A DNA stretch of 64,000 nt from Kosakonia radicincitans DSM 16656 (GCF_000280495.2 NZ_CP018016.1:5580001-5644000); one strand, 5' to 3'; shown: positions 1 through 10,014, numbered from the stretch's first letter. Made by a program: numbers and translations. Notes: generated from the letters alone by a model not told the origin.

Positions 1-2167
1 CAACCTGCACGGAAAGGCCATGCAGTTTGTTATGCGAAATCGCACCATAAAACTCGATCGCGTTTTCCAGCTTCTGTACCGACACATTCAGGCGTTCAAA
101 GAACAGCCCCCAGGTCTGACCCGCCACGCGCAGCGCTTTAAAGCGACCGGTTTCCTGACGCGTACTGGAAAGACGCAGCTCAATACACTCAGAAACCAGT
201 TGCTGGACGCGGGTTCGAATCAGGCCGCGCAGATGCTGGCTGTAGCAGAACACTTCAACGCTGTCCGGCGGCGCCGCATCCTGATGCATTTTGCCGAGAA
301 TCGTTTTCAGCGCTTCGATCATCGCCTGCTCGCCGTTGAAATGCAGCGTACGCACCTCATTCCACGAATTACGGTAGAGCAGATCCACGCTTCCGACGAG
401 GCAGTTTTGCTGCTCGCCGAAGCTGAAGACATCAAGCTTACGGAAGTCGAAATGCACCACCTGGTTACGAAACGCCGCAGTCGGGTCGTACTCCAGGTTG
501 ACGATAATCGCCAGATGACGGATTTCGCACGGGCTATAGAGTGCTTTCGGGGTCGGCGCAGGCAGGCGCAGCGGGAAGTGATGCGATACATCCGCCACCA
601 TCTCCTGCAGCTTCGCCAGATCGACCACATCATTGCCTTTAATAAACAGATGCGTGCGCGAGGTCAGCAACCCGTTAAACCAAGCCCAGGCCACCAGCTT
701 ATTCAGATAGCGGTTATATTCCAGCGGCTGATGGCTGACGATGGAGTCCATGTTTGGCGCGCGATTGTACAGATACCAGCCAGTGCGGTTGGCGCGGCCT
801 GGCGGAACATGAATAAAGGTTAAATTGGGTTCGGAGAGATCCGGTGAAATCTGCGGGTTCACCAGCGTTACTTTGCCCGGCAACGCCTCAAAGGCGGCAT
901 ACAGTTTACGGGTCAACACCCCGATATCCTGCGGGCTGGCGGAAACGCTCAGATTATTACGGCGAGCGAAACGGATCAGATTGCGATAGCTCTGCATCAT
1001 CGCATCGAGCAGCTCATTGTGCGCTTCGCGTACCTGATCGATTTTCCAGTTGGCGCGATTGTCCAGCATGGCCACGCGTGCATCGTCCCAGCCCCACTCT
1101 TTTACCAACTGCGCGATCACTTCACGACGCCAGCCGACACAAGCGCGTTCACGGCTGAGCTTTTCGCACACTTTTAAGTAGAAACATCGACGCGCCAGAT
1201 CGAGACGGGTGGTGTCTTCGATAGCAACCAGATATTGCGTCACGCGTTCCAGCATCATGCAGTAGTGATCAAGACCGAAGGAGACGATCTCGCCATCATG
1301 CAGACGCTGTTTAATATCTTTCGCCAGCAGGCGCGTGTTGGGATATTCCCAGGAATAAGCTTCCAGAAGCAGGGTCTTCAACACTGCTTTGTATGGGGAA
1401 TCGATACTTTTATAGAGCTGCCAAAGGCTGGCGCCGAAGTACTCTTCCGCCGAAAGGGAACTTAAGCCGCCGAGATCCAGCCACTCATTTGGTGTCAGCA
1501 CGCCCTGCGCATAAAGCGTCATTACGTAGTCGTCGTAATGCTCTTCTTCATCGCCCGGCACCATATTCCAAAGAATACGTTTCCCGGCAAGACGCACGGC
1601 GGTGCGGTAAAATTCGTCAAGCAACAGTATATGCTGCGTCGAGCCACAATCCTCGCCGCCGAGACTGCCACTTTCGTTATGGCGGAAACGGTTTTCATCA
1701 ATCAGGAAGAAGCTCACTTCCACGCCCAGCGACGCGGCCCAGCTTTCCAGCAGGCTGCATTTTCGCTGCAACAGTTGCCGCTCTTCGTTATCAAGCCAGG
1801 ATTGATGACATACCCAGATGTCCAGATCCGAAGAGCAGCTTTGCCCAACGGATGACGTGCTACCCATAGAGTAAACGCCGGTGATCGGTAATTCGCCTTT
1901 TGGCGACTCCTGCGGCGGCAAACCACGGTGCAGTTCGAGTTCGTTCAGATAGTGAAGTTGGTTTTCATCAGGCGTGTAAAGGCAAATGCCCTGCGGAACG
2001 TTACCCTCAAGGTAACCCGGCATCAGCGGATGATGGTAGTGCAGTAATGTCGGCAGCAGACTGTAGACCTGCTGAAAAGCAGGCCCCATGGCAGCAAGCG
2101 CGCGTTCCACACGCAGTTGATTGATGGCATCCAGTCTCTGTTTCAGAGTCTCAATATAGAGGTACAA
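1..2167 (-). CDS. cyaA: adenylate cyclase CyaA (class I), 3' end outside the window
   Basis: Makes cAMP from ATP, the signal for CRP in catabolite control. The frame starts with TTG at 2167 ([17 protein letters not shown]...), the rare start codon also used in E. coli, with a weak AGGCGA ribosome site upstream. Residues 102-118 hold the nucleotidyltransferase motif [17 protein letters not shown], with the two metal-binding aspartates at D114 and D116, the positions known for E. coli CyaA. About 722 codons are present; E. coli CyaA has 848 residues, so roughly the last 126, in the glucose-responsive regulatory domain, are missing only because the window ends. I translated the first 130 or so codons by eye and did not check every codon after that. 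Divergent from hemC. The TTG start is expected to keep translation low. Confidence 0.95.
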   Translation of the reverse strand, partial: MYLYIETLKQRLDAINQLRVERALAAMGPAFQQVYSLLPTLLHYHHPLMPGYLEGNVPQGICLYTPDENQLHYLNELELHRGLPPQESPKGELPITGVYSMGSTSSVGQSCSSDLDIWVCHQSWLDNEERQLLQRKCSLLESWAASLGVEVSFFLIDENRFRHNESGSLGGEDCGSTQHILLLDEFYRTAVRLAGKRILWNMVPGDEEEHYDDYVMTLYAQGVLTPNEWLDLGGLSSLSAEEYFGASLWQLYKSIDSPYKAVLKTLLLEAYSWEYPNTRLLAKDIKQRLHDGEIVSFGLDHYCMMLERVTQYLVAIEDTTRLDLARRCFYLKVCEKLSRERACVGWRREVIAQLVKEWGWDDARVAMLDNRANWKIDQVREAHNELLDAMMQSYRNLIRFARRNNLSVSASPQDIGVLTRKLYAAFEALPGKVTLVNPQISPDLSEPNLTFIHVPPGRANRTGWYLYNRAPNMDSIVSHQPLEYNRYLNKLVAWAWFNGLLTSRTHLFIKGNDVVDLAKLQEMVADVSHHFPLRLPAPTPKALYSPCEIRHLAIIVNLEYDPTAAFRNQVVHFDFRKLDVFSFGEQQNCLVGSVDLLYRNSWNEVRTLHFNGEQAMIEALKTILGKMHQDAAPPDSVEVFCYSQHLRGLIRTRVQQLVSECIELRLSSTRQETGRFKALRVAGQTWGLFFERLNVSVQKLENAIEFYGAISHNKLHGLSVQV

Positions 2168-2259
2168 GACATATCGCCTGATGTTTACAGAAAATCCAAA
2201 GTCGCCGTTGCCATTTTTCGCCCTTATCTTTATAGGGGTACAGACGAAAAAATGGTCTA

Positions 2260-2281
2260 AAACGTGATCAATTTAACACCT
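2260..2281 (-). promoter_or_regulatory. CRP site in the cyaA promoter region
   Basis: The half-sites CGTGA and TAACA are six bases apart (2263-2278), matching 8 of 10 positions of the CRP consensus TGTGA-N6-TCACA. The surrounding sequence closely resembles the E. coli cyaA P2 region, where cAMP-CRP represses cyaA (feedback on cAMP synthesis). It lies in the 296-base cyaA-hemC spacer (2168-2463), which must also carry the hemC promoter; I could not place that confidently. Confidence 0.7.
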
Positions 2282-2478
2282 TGCTCATTGACCGTAAAGA
2301 AAGATGCGCTACAAACCAGTGTAGCATCAAACACACTTTGTAAATTCTTAATTACGGCCCGCGCTGCGCCTGTATTGCGGGATGAAGCCTTCACTTCCCC
2401 CGGCAATCCACCGCGAACACTGACACCCTAATGCAACAATGTTAGGATGGTCAGCGGACGATAATGACGGTAACAAGC

Positions 2479-3420
2479 ATGTTAGACAATGTTTTAAGAA
2501 TTGCCACACGGCAAAGCCCACTTGCGCTCTGGCAAGCACAATACGTTAAGGAACGCCTTGAAGCGAGCCACCCGGGGCTGACTGTAGAACTGGTGCCGAT
2601 GGTCACCCGCGGCGATGTGATCCTTGATACGCCACTGGCGAAAGTGGGTGGCAAAGGGTTGTTTGTGAAAGAACTTGAGCTGGCACTGCTTGAAAACCGC
2701 GCCGATATCGCTGTGCATTCAATGAAAGATGTGCCGGTGGATTTCCCCGAAGGGCTTGGCCTGGTGACCATTTGCGAGCGCGACGATCCGCGCGATGCGT
2801 TTGTGTCGAACCGTTATGCCTCGCTGGACGAACTGCCACGCGGTAGCATTGTGGGCACTTCCAGTTTACGCCGTCAGTGCCAGTTGGCGGAACGACGGCC
2901 GGATCTGGTGATCCGTTCCCTGCGCGGAAACGTCGGTACCCGCCTGAGCAAGCTGGATAACGGTGAATATGACGCCATTATCCTCGCTGTTGCAGGCCTT
3001 AATCGCCTCGGTCTGGCTTCACGCGTACGCATGGCGCTGCCGCCAGAAACCTCGCTACCGGCAGTCGGTCAGGGCGCGGTCGGCGTGGAATGCCGCCTCG
3101 ATGACACGCGCACGCGCACGCTGCTCGAACCGCTGAATCACCAGGACACTGCCGTGCGCGTTAAAGCCGAGCGGGCGATGAATACCCGTCTTGAAGGTGG
3201 ATGCCAGGTGCCAATTGGCAGCTATGCTGAACTGATCAACGGCGAGATCTGGCTGCGCGGGCTGGTAGGTTCGCCAGACGGTTCAATCCAGGTACGCGGT
3301 GAACGCCGCGGCAAACCGGAAGATGCGGAACAACTGGGGATCTCGCTGGCGGAAGAGCTACTGGAGAATGGCGCCCGCGCCATTCTGGATGAGGTTTATA
3401 ACGGAGACGCACCTGCATGA
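2479..3420 (+). CDS. hemC: hydroxymethylbilane synthase (porphobilinogen deaminase)
   Basis: Joins four porphobilinogen units into linear hydroxymethylbilane for haem, sirohaem and cobalamin synthesis, in the cytosol. 313 residues from the ATG at 2479, equal to E. coli HemC. Visible landmarks are the catalytic Asp84 in the HSMKD motif, the Arg-rich substrate-binding stretch around [11 protein letters not shown], and Cys242 in GGCQVP, which carries the dipyrromethane cofactor. An in-frame ATG at 2464 would add five residues (MTVTS). I prefer 2479 because it gives the E. coli start, though neither ATG has a strong ribosome site. First gene of hemCDXY, overlapping hemD by 4 bases. Confidence 0.97.
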   Translation: MLDNVLRIATRQSPLALWQAQYVKERLEASHPGLTVELVPMVTRGDVILDTPLAKVGGKGLFVKELELALLENRADIAVHSMKDVPVDFPEGLGLVTICERDDPRDAFVSNRYASLDELPRGSIVGTSSLRRQCQLAERRPDLVIRSLRGNVGTRLSKLDNGEYDAIILAVAGLNRLGLASRVRMALPPETSLPAVGQGAVGVECRLDDTRTRTLLEPLNHQDTAVRVKAERAMNTRLEGGCQVPIGSYAELINGEIWLRGLVGSPDGSIQVRGERRGKPEDAEQLGISLAEELLENGARAILDEVYNGDAPA

Positions 3421-4157
3421 GCATTCTGGTCACTCGCCCATCTCCAGCCGGAGAAGAATTAGTCAGCCGGTTGCGCACACTTGGGCTGGTGGCCTGGAGC
3501 TTTCCGTTAATCGAATTTACGCCAGGCCGCGAGCTCGCTTCATTACCCGCGCGGCTTGCTGCTCTAACCGCAGACGATATGGTTTTTGCCCTGTCGCAGC
3601 ATGCGGTGACATTTGCTCACGCCCATTTACAGCAGCTTGGTTTGCGCTTTCCTCCTCAGACTCACTATTTCGCTATCGGCCGCACTACGGCGCTGGCGTT
3701 GCATACCGTCAGCGGCATTGAGGTGCGCTATCCGCACGATCGGGAAATCAGTGAAGTGTTGCTACAATTACCTGAATTACAAAGTGTTCAGGGTAAGCAT
3801 GCGCTAATCTTACGGGGTAATGGTGGGCGCGAAGTGCTGGCGGAAACGCTGGCGGCGCGCGGTGCTGAAGTTGAATTTTGCGAATGTTATCAACGCTGTG
3901 CAATATTTTATGACGGTGCTGAAGAAGCGATGCGCTGGCATACGCGTGGCGTGACGACACTGGTGATCACCAGCGGCGAAATGATGCAGCAACTGTTTTC
4001 ACTTATTCCCCCCTGGTATCGGGAAAACTGGCTACTTCGCTGCCGCCTGGTTGTGGCGAGCGAGCGTCTGGCGCACCTCGCCCGGGAACTGGGCTGGCAG
4101 GACATTCGGGTCGCTGACAATGCCGACAACGATGCGCTGCTTCGCGCATTACAATAA
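3417..4157 (+). CDS. hemD: uroporphyrinogen-III synthase
   Basis: Cyclises hydroxymethylbilane and inverts ring D to give uroporphyrinogen III, the step after HemC. 246 residues, the E. coli length. The start [19 protein letters not shown] is the family's typical first strand and helix, and the LVVASERLA segment near the C-terminus fits the second domain. HemD is poorly conserved overall, so the call rests on length, the N-terminal motif and position. The ATG overlaps the hemC stop (ATGA), so translation is probably coupled. Confidence 0.95.
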   Translation: MSILVTRPSPAGEELVSRLRTLGLVAWSFPLIEFTPGRELASLPARLAALTADDMVFALSQHAVTFAHAHLQQLGLRFPPQTHYFAIGRTTALALHTVSGIEVRYPHDREISEVLLQLPELQSVQGKHALILRGNGGREVLAETLAARGAEVEFCECYQRCAIFYDGAEEAMRWHTRGVTTLVITSGEMMQQLFSLIPPWYRENWLLRCRLVVASERLAHLARELGWQDIRVADNADNDALLRALQ

Positions 4158-4178
4158 CTCTCATAATGGGAAGCCATA

Positions 4179-5339
4179 ATGACGGAACAAGAAAACTCCT
4201 CCGCCGTGGTCGAAGAGACCAAAGCGGCTGACGGCGCAACGCCGCCGCCGGAGAAAGCAGAGAAGAATAGACGCGCTAACAGGACCAGCCTTGCGCTCAG
4301 CGCGATCGCCATCGCCATTGCGCTGGCGTCGGGTGCCGGGCTTTATGGCTGGGTAAAACAGCAAGTGGCGACACTGCATAGCAATAATGGCGAGATCGCC
4401 AACCAGGTTATCGCCTTACAGCAATCGCAGGATAAGCAGCGCGCAGAGCTGGAAGGCGTGATTAAACAACAGGCAGACCAGCTTGATGCCGCCAAACGTC
4501 AGAATGATGTACTGGCGAAGCAGCTTGATGAAGTGCAGCAGAAAGTGGCGACCATCTCCGGTTCTGATGCTAAAACCTGGCAACTGGCGCAGGCTGATTT
4601 CCTGGTGAAACTGGCGGGCCGCAAGCTGTGGAGCGATCAGGATGTCACCACCGCTGCCGCGCTGTTGAAGAGCGCCGACGCCAGCCTGGCAGATATGAAC
4701 GATCCAAGCCTGATTACCGCGCGTCGCGCCATCACTGACGATATCGGCAGTCTGTCGGCCATCACGCAGGTGGATTACGACGGCATTATCCTCAATCTGA
4801 ACCAGCTTTCGAATCAAATCGATAATCTGCGTCTTGCGGATAATAACGATGATGATTCACCGATGGACGACGACAGCAGCGAGCTCTCCGGCTCGATCAG
4901 CGAATGGCGCGTCAATCTGCAAAAAAGCTGGCAGAACTTTATGGACAGCTTTATCACTATCCGCCGTCGCGATGAAACGGCAGTACCGCTGCTCGCGCCG
5001 AATCAGGATATCTATTTGCGTGAAAACATCCGTTCACGTTTGCTCGTCGCCGCGCAAGCCGTTCCGCGTCATCAGGAAGAGACCTACAAGCAGGCGCTGG
5101 ATAATGTTTCTACCTGGGTACGCGCGTACTACGACACCGACGATGCGGCCACCAAATCCTTCCTTGAGGAAGTAGATAAGCTGAGCCAGCAGACGATCGC
5201 CATGAATTTACCGGAATCCCTGCAAAGCCAGCCGATCCTGGAAAAATTAATGCAAACCCGCGTACGCAATCTTCTGGCGCAGCCTGCCGTGACGTCTGAA
5301 CAGGCGCCGGCCAATGCGGCCGCAGCGCAGGGAGAATAA
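4179..5339 (+). CDS. hemX: HemX, membrane-anchored protein of the hem operon
   Basis: 386 residues. A charged, Ala/Glu-rich cytoplasmic N-terminus (1-36) is followed by one hydrophobic helix (about 37-58, [20 protein letters not shown]), then a heptad-like coiled coil (about 65-125, rich in Gln, Lys and Leu) and a helical domain. The C-terminal tail is Ala-rich. Older annotation as uroporphyrinogen-III methyltransferase is not supported: I see no methyltransferase glycine motif. A scaffold or accessory role for haem enzymes is only an inference from operon position. It sits 21 bases after hemD and 2 bases before hemY. Confidence 0.93.
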   Translation: MTEQENSSAVVEETKAADGATPPPEKAEKNRRANRTSLALSAIAIAIALASGAGLYGWVKQQVATLHSNNGEIANQVIALQQSQDKQRAELEGVIKQQADQLDAAKRQNDVLAKQLDEVQQKVATISGSDAKTWQLAQADFLVKLAGRKLWSDQDVTTAAALLKSADASLADMNDPSLITARRAITDDIGSLSAITQVDYDGIILNLNQLSNQIDNLRLADNNDDDSPMDDDSSELSGSISEWRVNLQKSWQNFMDSFITIRRRDETAVPLLAPNQDIYLRENIRSRLLVAAQAVPRHQEETYKQALDNVSTWVRAYYDTDDAATKSFLEEVDKLSQQTIAMNLPESLQSQPILEKLMQTRVRNLLAQPAVTSEQAPANAAAAQGE

Positions 5340-5341
5340 GC

Positions 5342-6538
5342 ATGCTGAAAGTATTATTGCTCTTTGCGCTGTTGATCGCCGGGATCGTACTCGGCCCTAT
5401 GCTTGCCGGGCATCAGGGTTACGTGCTGATCCAGACCGATAATTATAACATTGAAACCAGCGTCACCGGTTTAGTGATCATTCTGGTACTGGCGTTGGTG
5501 GTGATCTTTGCCCTCGAATGGGTGCTGCGTCGCATTTTCCGCACTGGCGCGCATACCCGTGGCTGGTTTGTGGGCCGCAAGCGTCGTCGCGCGCGCAAGC
5601 AGACGGAGCAAGCGCTGCTCAAGCTGGCGGAAGGCGACTATCAGCAAGTTGAAAAGTTGATGTCGAAAAATGCCGATCACGCCGAGCAGCCCGTGGTTAA
5701 TTACCTGCTGGCGGCCGAAGCGGCGCAGCAACGCGGTGATGAAGCCCGCGCCAACCAGCATCTGGAGCGCGCAGCAGAGCTGGCGGAAAACGATCCCATC
5801 CCGGTGGAAATCACCCGAGTACGTCTGCAACTGGCGCGCAACGAAAATCATGCAGCTCGTCATGGCGTGGATAAATTGCTGGAGATCACCCCGCGTCATC
5901 CGGAAGTGCTGCGCCTGGCTGAACAGGCCTATATTCGCACCGGCGCATGGACTTCTCTGCTGGATATCATCCCTTCGATGGCGAAAGCCGATGTCGGCGA
6001 CGATGATCATCGCGATGTTCTGCAACAGCAGGCATGGATTGGCATGATGGATCAGGCGCGTGCGGATCAGGGCAGCGAAGGTCTGAAAAGCTGGTGGAAA
6101 AACCAGAGCCGTAAAACCCGTCAGCAGGTAACGCTACAGGTGGCTATCGCCGAGCACTTGATCGAGTGTGACGATCACGATACTGCACAGGAAATTATTC
6201 TTGATGGCCTGAAACGTCAGTATGACGATCGTCTGGTGATGGTGATCCCGCGGCTGAAAACCAATAATCCGGAGCAGATTGAAAAAGTTCTGCGCCAGCA
6301 GATTAAAGCGCAGGGCGATCGCCCATTGCTGTGGAGTACGCTGGGCCAGTCGCTGCTGAAACATGGTGAATGGCAGGAAGCAAGCCTGGCCTTCCGCGCA
6401 GCGCTGAAACAGCGCCCGGATGCGTTCGATTACGCCTGGCTGGCAGATTGTCTCGATCGCATGCATCAGCCGGAAGAGGCCGCGCTCATGCGCCGTGATG
6501 GTCTGCTGCTAACGCTGCAAAATAACCCTCCGGCCTGA
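5342..6538 (+). CDS. hemY: HemY, TPR-type membrane protein of the hem operon
   Basis: 398 residues. Two N-terminal transmembrane helices (about 1-22 and 42-63) are followed by a basic patch (RKRRRARKQTEQ) and a long helical region with tetratricopeptide-like repeats (about 95-390). It is not the protoporphyrinogen oxidase also called HemY in Gram-positive bacteria: no FAD-binding GxGxxG motif is present. Last gene of hemCDXY. Its exact role is unknown; an assembly or scaffold function is inferred from the TPR fold and the operon. No terminator for the plus strand is obvious after it; the hairpin just downstream belongs to glmZ on the other strand. Confidence 0.94.
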   Translation: MLKVLLLFALLIAGIVLGPMLAGHQGYVLIQTDNYNIETSVTGLVIILVLALVVIFALEWVLRRIFRTGAHTRGWFVGRKRRRARKQTEQALLKLAEGDYQQVEKLMSKNADHAEQPVVNYLLAAEAAQQRGDEARANQHLERAAELAENDPIPVEITRVRLQLARNENHAARHGVDKLLEITPRHPEVLRLAEQAYIRTGAWTSLLDIIPSMAKADVGDDDHRDVLQQQAWIGMMDQARADQGSEGLKSWWKNQSRKTRQQVTLQVAIAEHLIECDDHDTAQEIILDGLKRQYDDRLVMVIPRLKTNNPEQIEKVLRQQIKAQGDRPLLWSTLGQSLLKHGEWQEASLAFRAALKQRPDAFDYAWLADCLDRMHQPEEAALMRRDGLLLTLQNNPPA

Positions 6539-6547
6539 CGGCCAGCC

Positions 6548-6582
6548 AAAAAAAACGCCTGCCGGAAAGCTCAGGCAGGCGT
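6548..6582 (-). terminator. intrinsic terminator of glmZ
   Basis: A perfect 9-bp stem (6555-6563 with 6574-6582, ACGCCTGCC arms) is followed on the minus strand by eight consecutive T. This is the 3' end and Hfq-binding tail of GlmZ. Confidence 0.9.
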
Positions 6583-6753
6583 TAAAACAGGTCTTTGACA
6601 ACTAATGGGTGCTTCACTCAACGTTATGTCCATGGTGTTTGATGAGGCCGAAGCGACATCTGTCAGTGGACGATAAGCACCGTAAACGGCTCTGCATCAT
6701 TCCTGAGTTTATGAAGCCAGAAGGCGAGCATAAGAGATGGAATGAGCATCTAC
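6548..6753 (-). ncRNA. glmZ: small RNA GlmZ
   Basis: Read on the minus strand, the 206 bases from 6753 to 6548 closely match E. coli GlmZ (207 nt) from its 5' end (GTAGATGCTCATTCC) through the internal segment GAGTGAAGCACCC to the terminator hairpin. GlmZ base-pairs with glmS mRNA with Hfq help and activates synthesis of glucosamine-6-phosphate synthase; RapZ and RNase E inactivate it by cleavage. The position next to hemY is the E. coli one, but the neighbouring aslBA genes of E. coli are absent. A 73-codon reading frame on the opposite strand (6609-6830) lies over this gene and is not a real protein gene. Confidence 0.93.
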
Positions 6754-6764
6754 ATGAATATTAT

Positions 6765-6781
6765 TGCACGTATCATGCCAG
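6765..6781 (-). promoter_or_regulatory. sigma-54 promoter of glmZ
   Basis: On the minus strand CTGGCATGATACGTGCA fits the sigma-54 consensus YTGGCACG-N4-TTGCW, with the essential GG (-24) and GC (-12) exactly ten bases apart. The -12 element ends 12-13 bases before the predicted GlmZ 5' end. An overlapping TAATAT could act as a sigma-70 -10 box, so the promoter may be dual. Confidence 0.8.
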
Positions 6782-6886
6782 GCTTGCACTCTCAAATGGA
6801 ACACAGTGCAAACTTTTAATAACCCAATAAATTCAACCCTCTCAGGACATCCTGCCACCCTCTTCACCGCGATCGTCGTCACAATT

Positions 6887-6904
6887 TGTCGCCGCAGAAC
6901 GACA
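6887..6904. promoter_or_regulatory. GlrR-type activator site 1 upstream of glmZ
   Basis: Perfect TGTC-N10-GACA dyad, the known recognition pattern of the response regulator GlrR (GlrKR/QseEF system) in Enterobacteriaceae. It lies about 135 bases upstream of the GlmZ start, a normal distance for a sigma-54 enhancer. Confidence 0.72.
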
Positions 6905-6949
6905 TTTACCGGGTGAATTATATTATTTATTTGAATTCAATAGATTAGA

Positions 6950-6967
6950 TGTCTCCCGCAGGCGACA
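6950..6967. promoter_or_regulatory. GlrR-type activator site 2 upstream of glmZ
   Basis: A second perfect TGTC-N10-GACA dyad, 63 bases further from glmZ than site 1. The A/T-rich stretch between the sites (about 6915-6950) contains ATTCAATAGATTA, one mismatch from the IHF consensus WATCAA-N4-TTR, a plausible DNA bend. Confidence 0.72.
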
Positions 6968-6981
6968 GTGTGGAAAGAGGT

Positions 6982-6999
6982 TGTCGTCGATAAACAACA
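6982..6999. promoter_or_regulatory. GlrR-type activator site 3 upstream of glmZ (one mismatch)
   Basis: TGTC-N10-AACA, 7 of 8 dyad positions, 32 bases beyond site 2. The regular set of three sites supports a real enhancer cluster. The stretch between glmZ and the tRNA operon (6754-7036) otherwise shows no gene. Confidence 0.55.
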
Positions 7000-7036
7000 G
7001 GCAGAAAAAGCGGGAATTAAAGGAACGCAGAAAACA

Positions 7037-7060
7037 AAAAACCCCGCTTTCGCGGGGTTC
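7037..7060 (-). terminator. terminator of the argX-hisR-leuT-proM operon
   Basis: AACCCCGC/GCGGGGTT stem with a TTTC loop, followed on the minus strand by a T-rich run. It lies just after proM. Confidence 0.9.
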
Positions 7061-7065
7061 AAAAT

Positions 7066-7142
7066 TGGTCGGCGAGAGAGGATTCGAACCTCCGACCCAC
7101 TGGTCCCAAACCAGTTGCGCTACCAAGCTGCGCTACTCGCCG
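7066..7142 (-). tRNA. proM: tRNA-Pro (anticodon TGG)
   Basis: 77 bases with encoded CCA. The minus strand begins CGGCGAGTAGCGCAGCTTGG, and the anticodon loop is TTTGGGA. Last tRNA of the operon, as in E. coli. Confidence 0.97.
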
Positions 7143-7181
7143 TTTTTACTGCTTTTTGAATTTTTTGTTCAATTTAAGTTG

Positions 7182-7268
7182 TGGTGCGAGGGGGGGGACT
7201 TGAACCCCCACGTCCGTAAGGACACTAACACCTGAAGCTAGCGCGTCTACCAATTCCGCCACCTTCGC
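7182..7268 (-). tRNA. leuT: tRNA-Leu (anticodon CAG)
   Basis: 87 bases including a long variable arm and encoded CCA. The minus strand begins GCGAAGGTGGCGGAATTGG, and the anticodon loop is TTCAGGT. Same sequence class and position as E. coli leuT. Confidence 0.97.
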
Positions 7269-7296
7269 ATTCCACGAAACTTGTACTGCTAAATAA

Positions 7297-7373
7297 TGGG
7301 GTGGCTAATGGGACTCGAACCCACGACAACTGGAATCACAATCCAGGGCTCTACCAACTGAGCTATAGCCACC
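7297..7373 (-). tRNA. hisR: tRNA-His (anticodon GTG)
   Basis: 77 bases with the extra 5' G typical of tRNA-His and encoded CCA. The anticodon loop is TTGTGAT. Confidence 0.97.
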
Positions 7374-7441
7374 ACTGTAAATCTTTTCACGCGGTATCAT
7401 GACGAATCACGAACCACCGCAGCTCAAGCGCCGGGTTTAAA

Positions 7442-7518
<77 letters not shown>

Positions 7519-7539
7519 GTAGCGCCGTTGCGGGGGTGG

Positions 7540-7568
7540 ATAGTACGGACTTCGGGCGCGGCTGTCTA
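7540..7568 (-). promoter_or_regulatory. sigma-70 promoter of the tRNA operon
   Basis: -35 TAGACA (7568-7563), a 17-base spacer and -10 TACTAT (7545-7540). The C-rich discriminator after the -10 (CCACCCCCGC) is typical of stringently controlled stable-RNA promoters. Confidence 0.85.
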
Positions 7569-7620
7569 GTGCTTTTTTTAAGAAAATGCGCGTTTGGTTA
7601 TGCTTTGCGCATTTTGCCTC

Positions 7621-9006
7621 TTATTCACCCACCTGCTGTGTAACCGCGTGTCGATTGAGGCCAAATACCTTATATGCCAGGGTTACTGCGGCAAGGAAGA
7701 TAATGCCGACAAACAGCGACATACGAGTATCGTCATTGAACCCCATACCGATCAACACGCACACCAGGAACGCCATCGTCAGCCAGTTCGCCCACGGGAA
7801 CAGCATCGAGCGGAACGGATGCGTGGCAATCGCCGCTTTGTGCGCTTTACGGAAACGCATCTGGCTAATCAGAATCACGAACCACGGCACCATTCCCGGC
7901 AATACGCTGGCGCTATAGACATAAACAAACACGCGCTGCGGGTTAGGAATAATGTAGTTCAGGCACGAACCGATCAGCAGAATAATAATAGAAATGGTCA
8001 CACCCGCTGCCGGAACGCCGCTTTTTGACACTTTCGCTACCGCAGACGGTAACTGGCGGTTCTTCGCCAGCGCGTAAAGCATACGACCGCAACTGTACAT
8101 GCCGCTGTTACAACCCGAGAGCGCAGCCGTCAGCACCACAAAGTTGATGATACCTGCCGCTGCGGTAATACCGATTTTGGCAAACGTCAGCACAAACGGG
8201 CTGCCGTTGGTGCCGATTTCATTCCACGGGAAGATGGTGACGATAACAAAGATGGCACCCACATAGAAAATCAGGATACGCCACAGCACTTTGCTGACCG
8301 CGCTACGCAGCGTTACCTGCGGGTTTTTGGCTTCACCGGCAGTAATACCGATAAGCTCAACGCCCTGGTAAGAGGCGACCACGATACAGAGCGCGGTTAA
8401 GAAGCCTTTCCAGCCACCGGCAAAGAAACCGCCATGTTCTGTCAGATTGCCAAAGCCAATCGAATGACCGCCGTTGCCAAAACCGAAGAAGATCACGCCC
8501 AGGCCAACAATAATCATCACGATGATGGTGGTGACTTTAATCATGGCAAACCAGAATTCAATTTCACCATAAAGACGCACGGCCGCAAGGTTGGCCAGCG
8601 CCACCAGCGCTACCGCAATCAGCGCGGGGATCCATTGAGCAAGCTCGGGGAACCAGAACTGGACATAAACGCCAATGGCAGTAATTTCCGAGATCCCTAC
8701 GGCCATCCACATAAACCAGTAGGACCAGGCCGTCAGGTAGCCGAAGAAGGGGCTCATATAACGATGCGCGTAGACGGCAAAGGAACCGGCTACCGGCTCA
8801 AGAAACAGCATCTCGCCCATTGAGCGCATGATAAAAAAGACGAAAAGACCGGCGATGATATACGCCAGCAATACCGATGGGCCCGCCCACTTCAGCGTAC
8901 TGGCGGCCCCCATAAACAGCCCCACGCCAATGGTGCCGCCCAGGGCGATTAATTCGATGTGACGAGACTCCAGACCGCGCTGAAGCTCCGGTTTATTTTC
9001 AACCAT
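7621..9006 (-). CDS. thrP: threonine/serine transporter ThrP (YifK), APC family
   Basis: Inner-membrane amino-acid:proton symporter of 461 residues, the E. coli YifK length. The start [24 protein letters not shown] shows the amino-acid transporter signature ([11 protein letters not shown], about 24-34). About 12 hydrophobic segments follow, with the consensus stretch [11 protein letters not shown] near the middle. It lies just upstream of the tRNA operon on the same strand; the strong argX promoter starts after its stop. A CACAACA motif just before the start codon is a GcvB target, so translation is probably repressed in amino-acid-rich conditions. The transported amino acids are taken from work on E. 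coli YifK. Confidence 0.96.
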   Translation of the reverse strand: MVENKPELQRGLESRHIELIALGGTIGVGLFMGAASTLKWAGPSVLLAYIIAGLFVFFIMRSMGEMLFLEPVAGSFAVYAHRYMSPFFGYLTAWSYWFMWMAVGISEITAIGVYVQFWFPELAQWIPALIAVALVALANLAAVRLYGEIEFWFAMIKVTTIIVMIIVGLGVIFFGFGNGGHSIGFGNLTEHGGFFAGGWKGFLTALCIVVASYQGVELIGITAGEAKNPQVTLRSAVSKVLWRILIFYVGAIFVIVTIFPWNEIGTNGSPFVLTFAKIGITAAAGIINFVVLTAALSGCNSGMYSCGRMLYALAKNRQLPSAVAKVSKSGVPAAGVTISIIILLIGSCLNYIIPNPQRVFVYVYSASVLPGMVPWFVILISQMRFRKAHKAAIATHPFRSMLFPWANWLTMAFLVCVLIGMGFNDDTRMSLFVGIIFLAAVTLAYKVFGLNRHAVTQQVGE

Positions 9007-9013
9007 AAATCCT

Positions 9014-9021
9014 CTGTTGTG
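9014..9021 (-). promoter_or_regulatory. GcvB small-RNA target site before thrP
   Basis: The minus strand reads CACAACAG then AGGATTT and the ATG. CACAACA is the seed pairing with the GcvB R1 region, and yifK is a reported GcvB target in Salmonella/E. coli. The site overlaps the ribosome-binding region. Confidence 0.65.
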
Positions 9022-9235
9022 TTTGCTTCTTTCTTACCCGCTCCGCGGGCTATTGTTATGAGTTTTTCCTCAGCTCATAACAGGCCATGCTGCACCGGCC
9101 CGGAAATGGCTGGCGCAAAAACGCCGTGGCACTGCAAATGAGTGAGCGAATGGTTTCTTAAATTGCGGGAAATGGCAAACGATGTATAAGAAAAATCGAC
9201 CCGATGCACAATAAAACAGCAGCCGGAAGGAAAGC

Positions 9236-9254
9236 GGCAGCGTGAAACGCTGCC
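9236..9254 (-). terminator. probable terminator of the ECA operon
   Basis: A 7-bp perfect stem GGCAGCG/CGCTGCC just after the wecG stop. The tail on the minus strand (GCTTTCCTTCC) is only moderately T-rich, so termination may be partial. The rest of the wecG-thrP spacer (9007-9262) should hold the thrP promoter. Confidence 0.5.
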
Positions 9255-9262
9255 TGATGAGG

Positions 9263-10003
9263 TCAGAATTTTCCGCTGTAGTGCCAGCGTAAATAACGCA
9301 GTAAACGGAGCTGGCGTTTGAGCCGCGTAGGCTGCGAAAGCAACCGGTAGAGCCACTCCAGCCCCAGTTGCTGCCAAATCTTCGGCGCGCGCTTTACATG
9401 TCCGGTAAAGACGTCATACGTCCCGCCAACGCCCATAAACAAGGCATCGGCGTAAACAGCGCGGCAGTCACGCATAAAAATCTCCTGCCGTGGCGATCCC
9501 ATCGCAACGGTGACAATTTTCGCTCCGCTGTCCCTGATACGCGCAAACAGCGCCTCACGCTGATCCGCCGTAAAATAACCATCCTGGCTACCCACGATAT
9601 TGACCTGCCACTGCGCGCGCAGTTTCTGCTCGGTTTGCGCCAGCACCTCCGGTTTTCCCCCCACCAGAAATACAGGCGTACCTGACTGCCCGGCACGCAT
9701 CATCAAATGTTCCCAGAGATCGGCACCGGCAACGCGTGAGACCTGCGCCTGCGGAAATTTCTTGCGCAGAGAGCGAACCACGCTAATACCATCAGCATAT
9801 TTAAACTCTGCCGCCTCGATCAGCGCACGCACCACGGGATCGTCTTCCACAGTCAGCAGTTTTTCGGCGTTCATCGCCACCAGCGTACCGCGTTTGATTT
9901 CGCCGTCAGCATAGAGGTAATCCAGCGCGTGCTGCATATCGCGCCAGCCGATGAGTTTCAGACCGCGCAGGTCATACAGCGGCGCAGCCGTCTTGTCCGT
10001 CAT
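9263..10003 (-). CDS. wecG: UDP-N-acetyl-D-mannosaminuronic acid transferase (ECA lipid II synthesis)
   Basis: 246 residues, E. coli length, WecG/TagA/CpsF glycosyltransferase family (GT26). It adds ManNAcA from UDP-ManNAcA onto undecaprenyl-PP-GlcNAc at the cytoplasmic face. Visible motifs are the [14 protein letters not shown] region, [13 protein letters not shown], and the [15 protein letters not shown] segment. Last gene of the ECA operon, 11 bases after wzyE. Its donor is made by WecB and WecC, encoded in the same operon. Confidence 0.96.
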   Translation of the reverse strand: MTDKTAAPLYDLRGLKLIGWRDMQHALDYLYADGEIKRGTLVAMNAEKLLTVEDDPVVRALIEAAEFKYADGISVVRSLRKKFPQAQVSRVAGADLWEHLMMRAGQSGTPVFLVGGKPEVLAQTEQKLRAQWQVNIVGSQDGYFTADQREALFARIRDSGAKIVTVAMGSPRQEIFMRDCRAVYADALFMGVGGTYDVFTGHVKRAPKIWQQLGLEWLYRLLSQPTRLKRQLRLLRYLRWHYSGKF

Positions 10004-10014
10004 GTTATTCCTTT

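Noticed and set aside
20-823. 267-codon plus-strand frame at the window start
   Set aside because: It is antisense to cyaA, whose reading frame continues through this region from the TTG at 2167.
4179-5339. HemX as uroporphyrinogen-III C-methyltransferase
   Set aside because: No SAM-binding or methyltransferase motifs; one membrane helix plus coiled coil instead.
5342-6538. HemY as protoporphyrinogen oxidase
   Set aside because: No FAD dinucleotide-binding motif; membrane helices plus TPR-like repeats identify the enterobacterial HemY.
6609-6830. 73-codon plus-strand reading frame between hemY and the tRNA operon
   Set aside because: It lies antisense over glmZ and its sigma-54 promoter; the sequence is explained by the small RNA.
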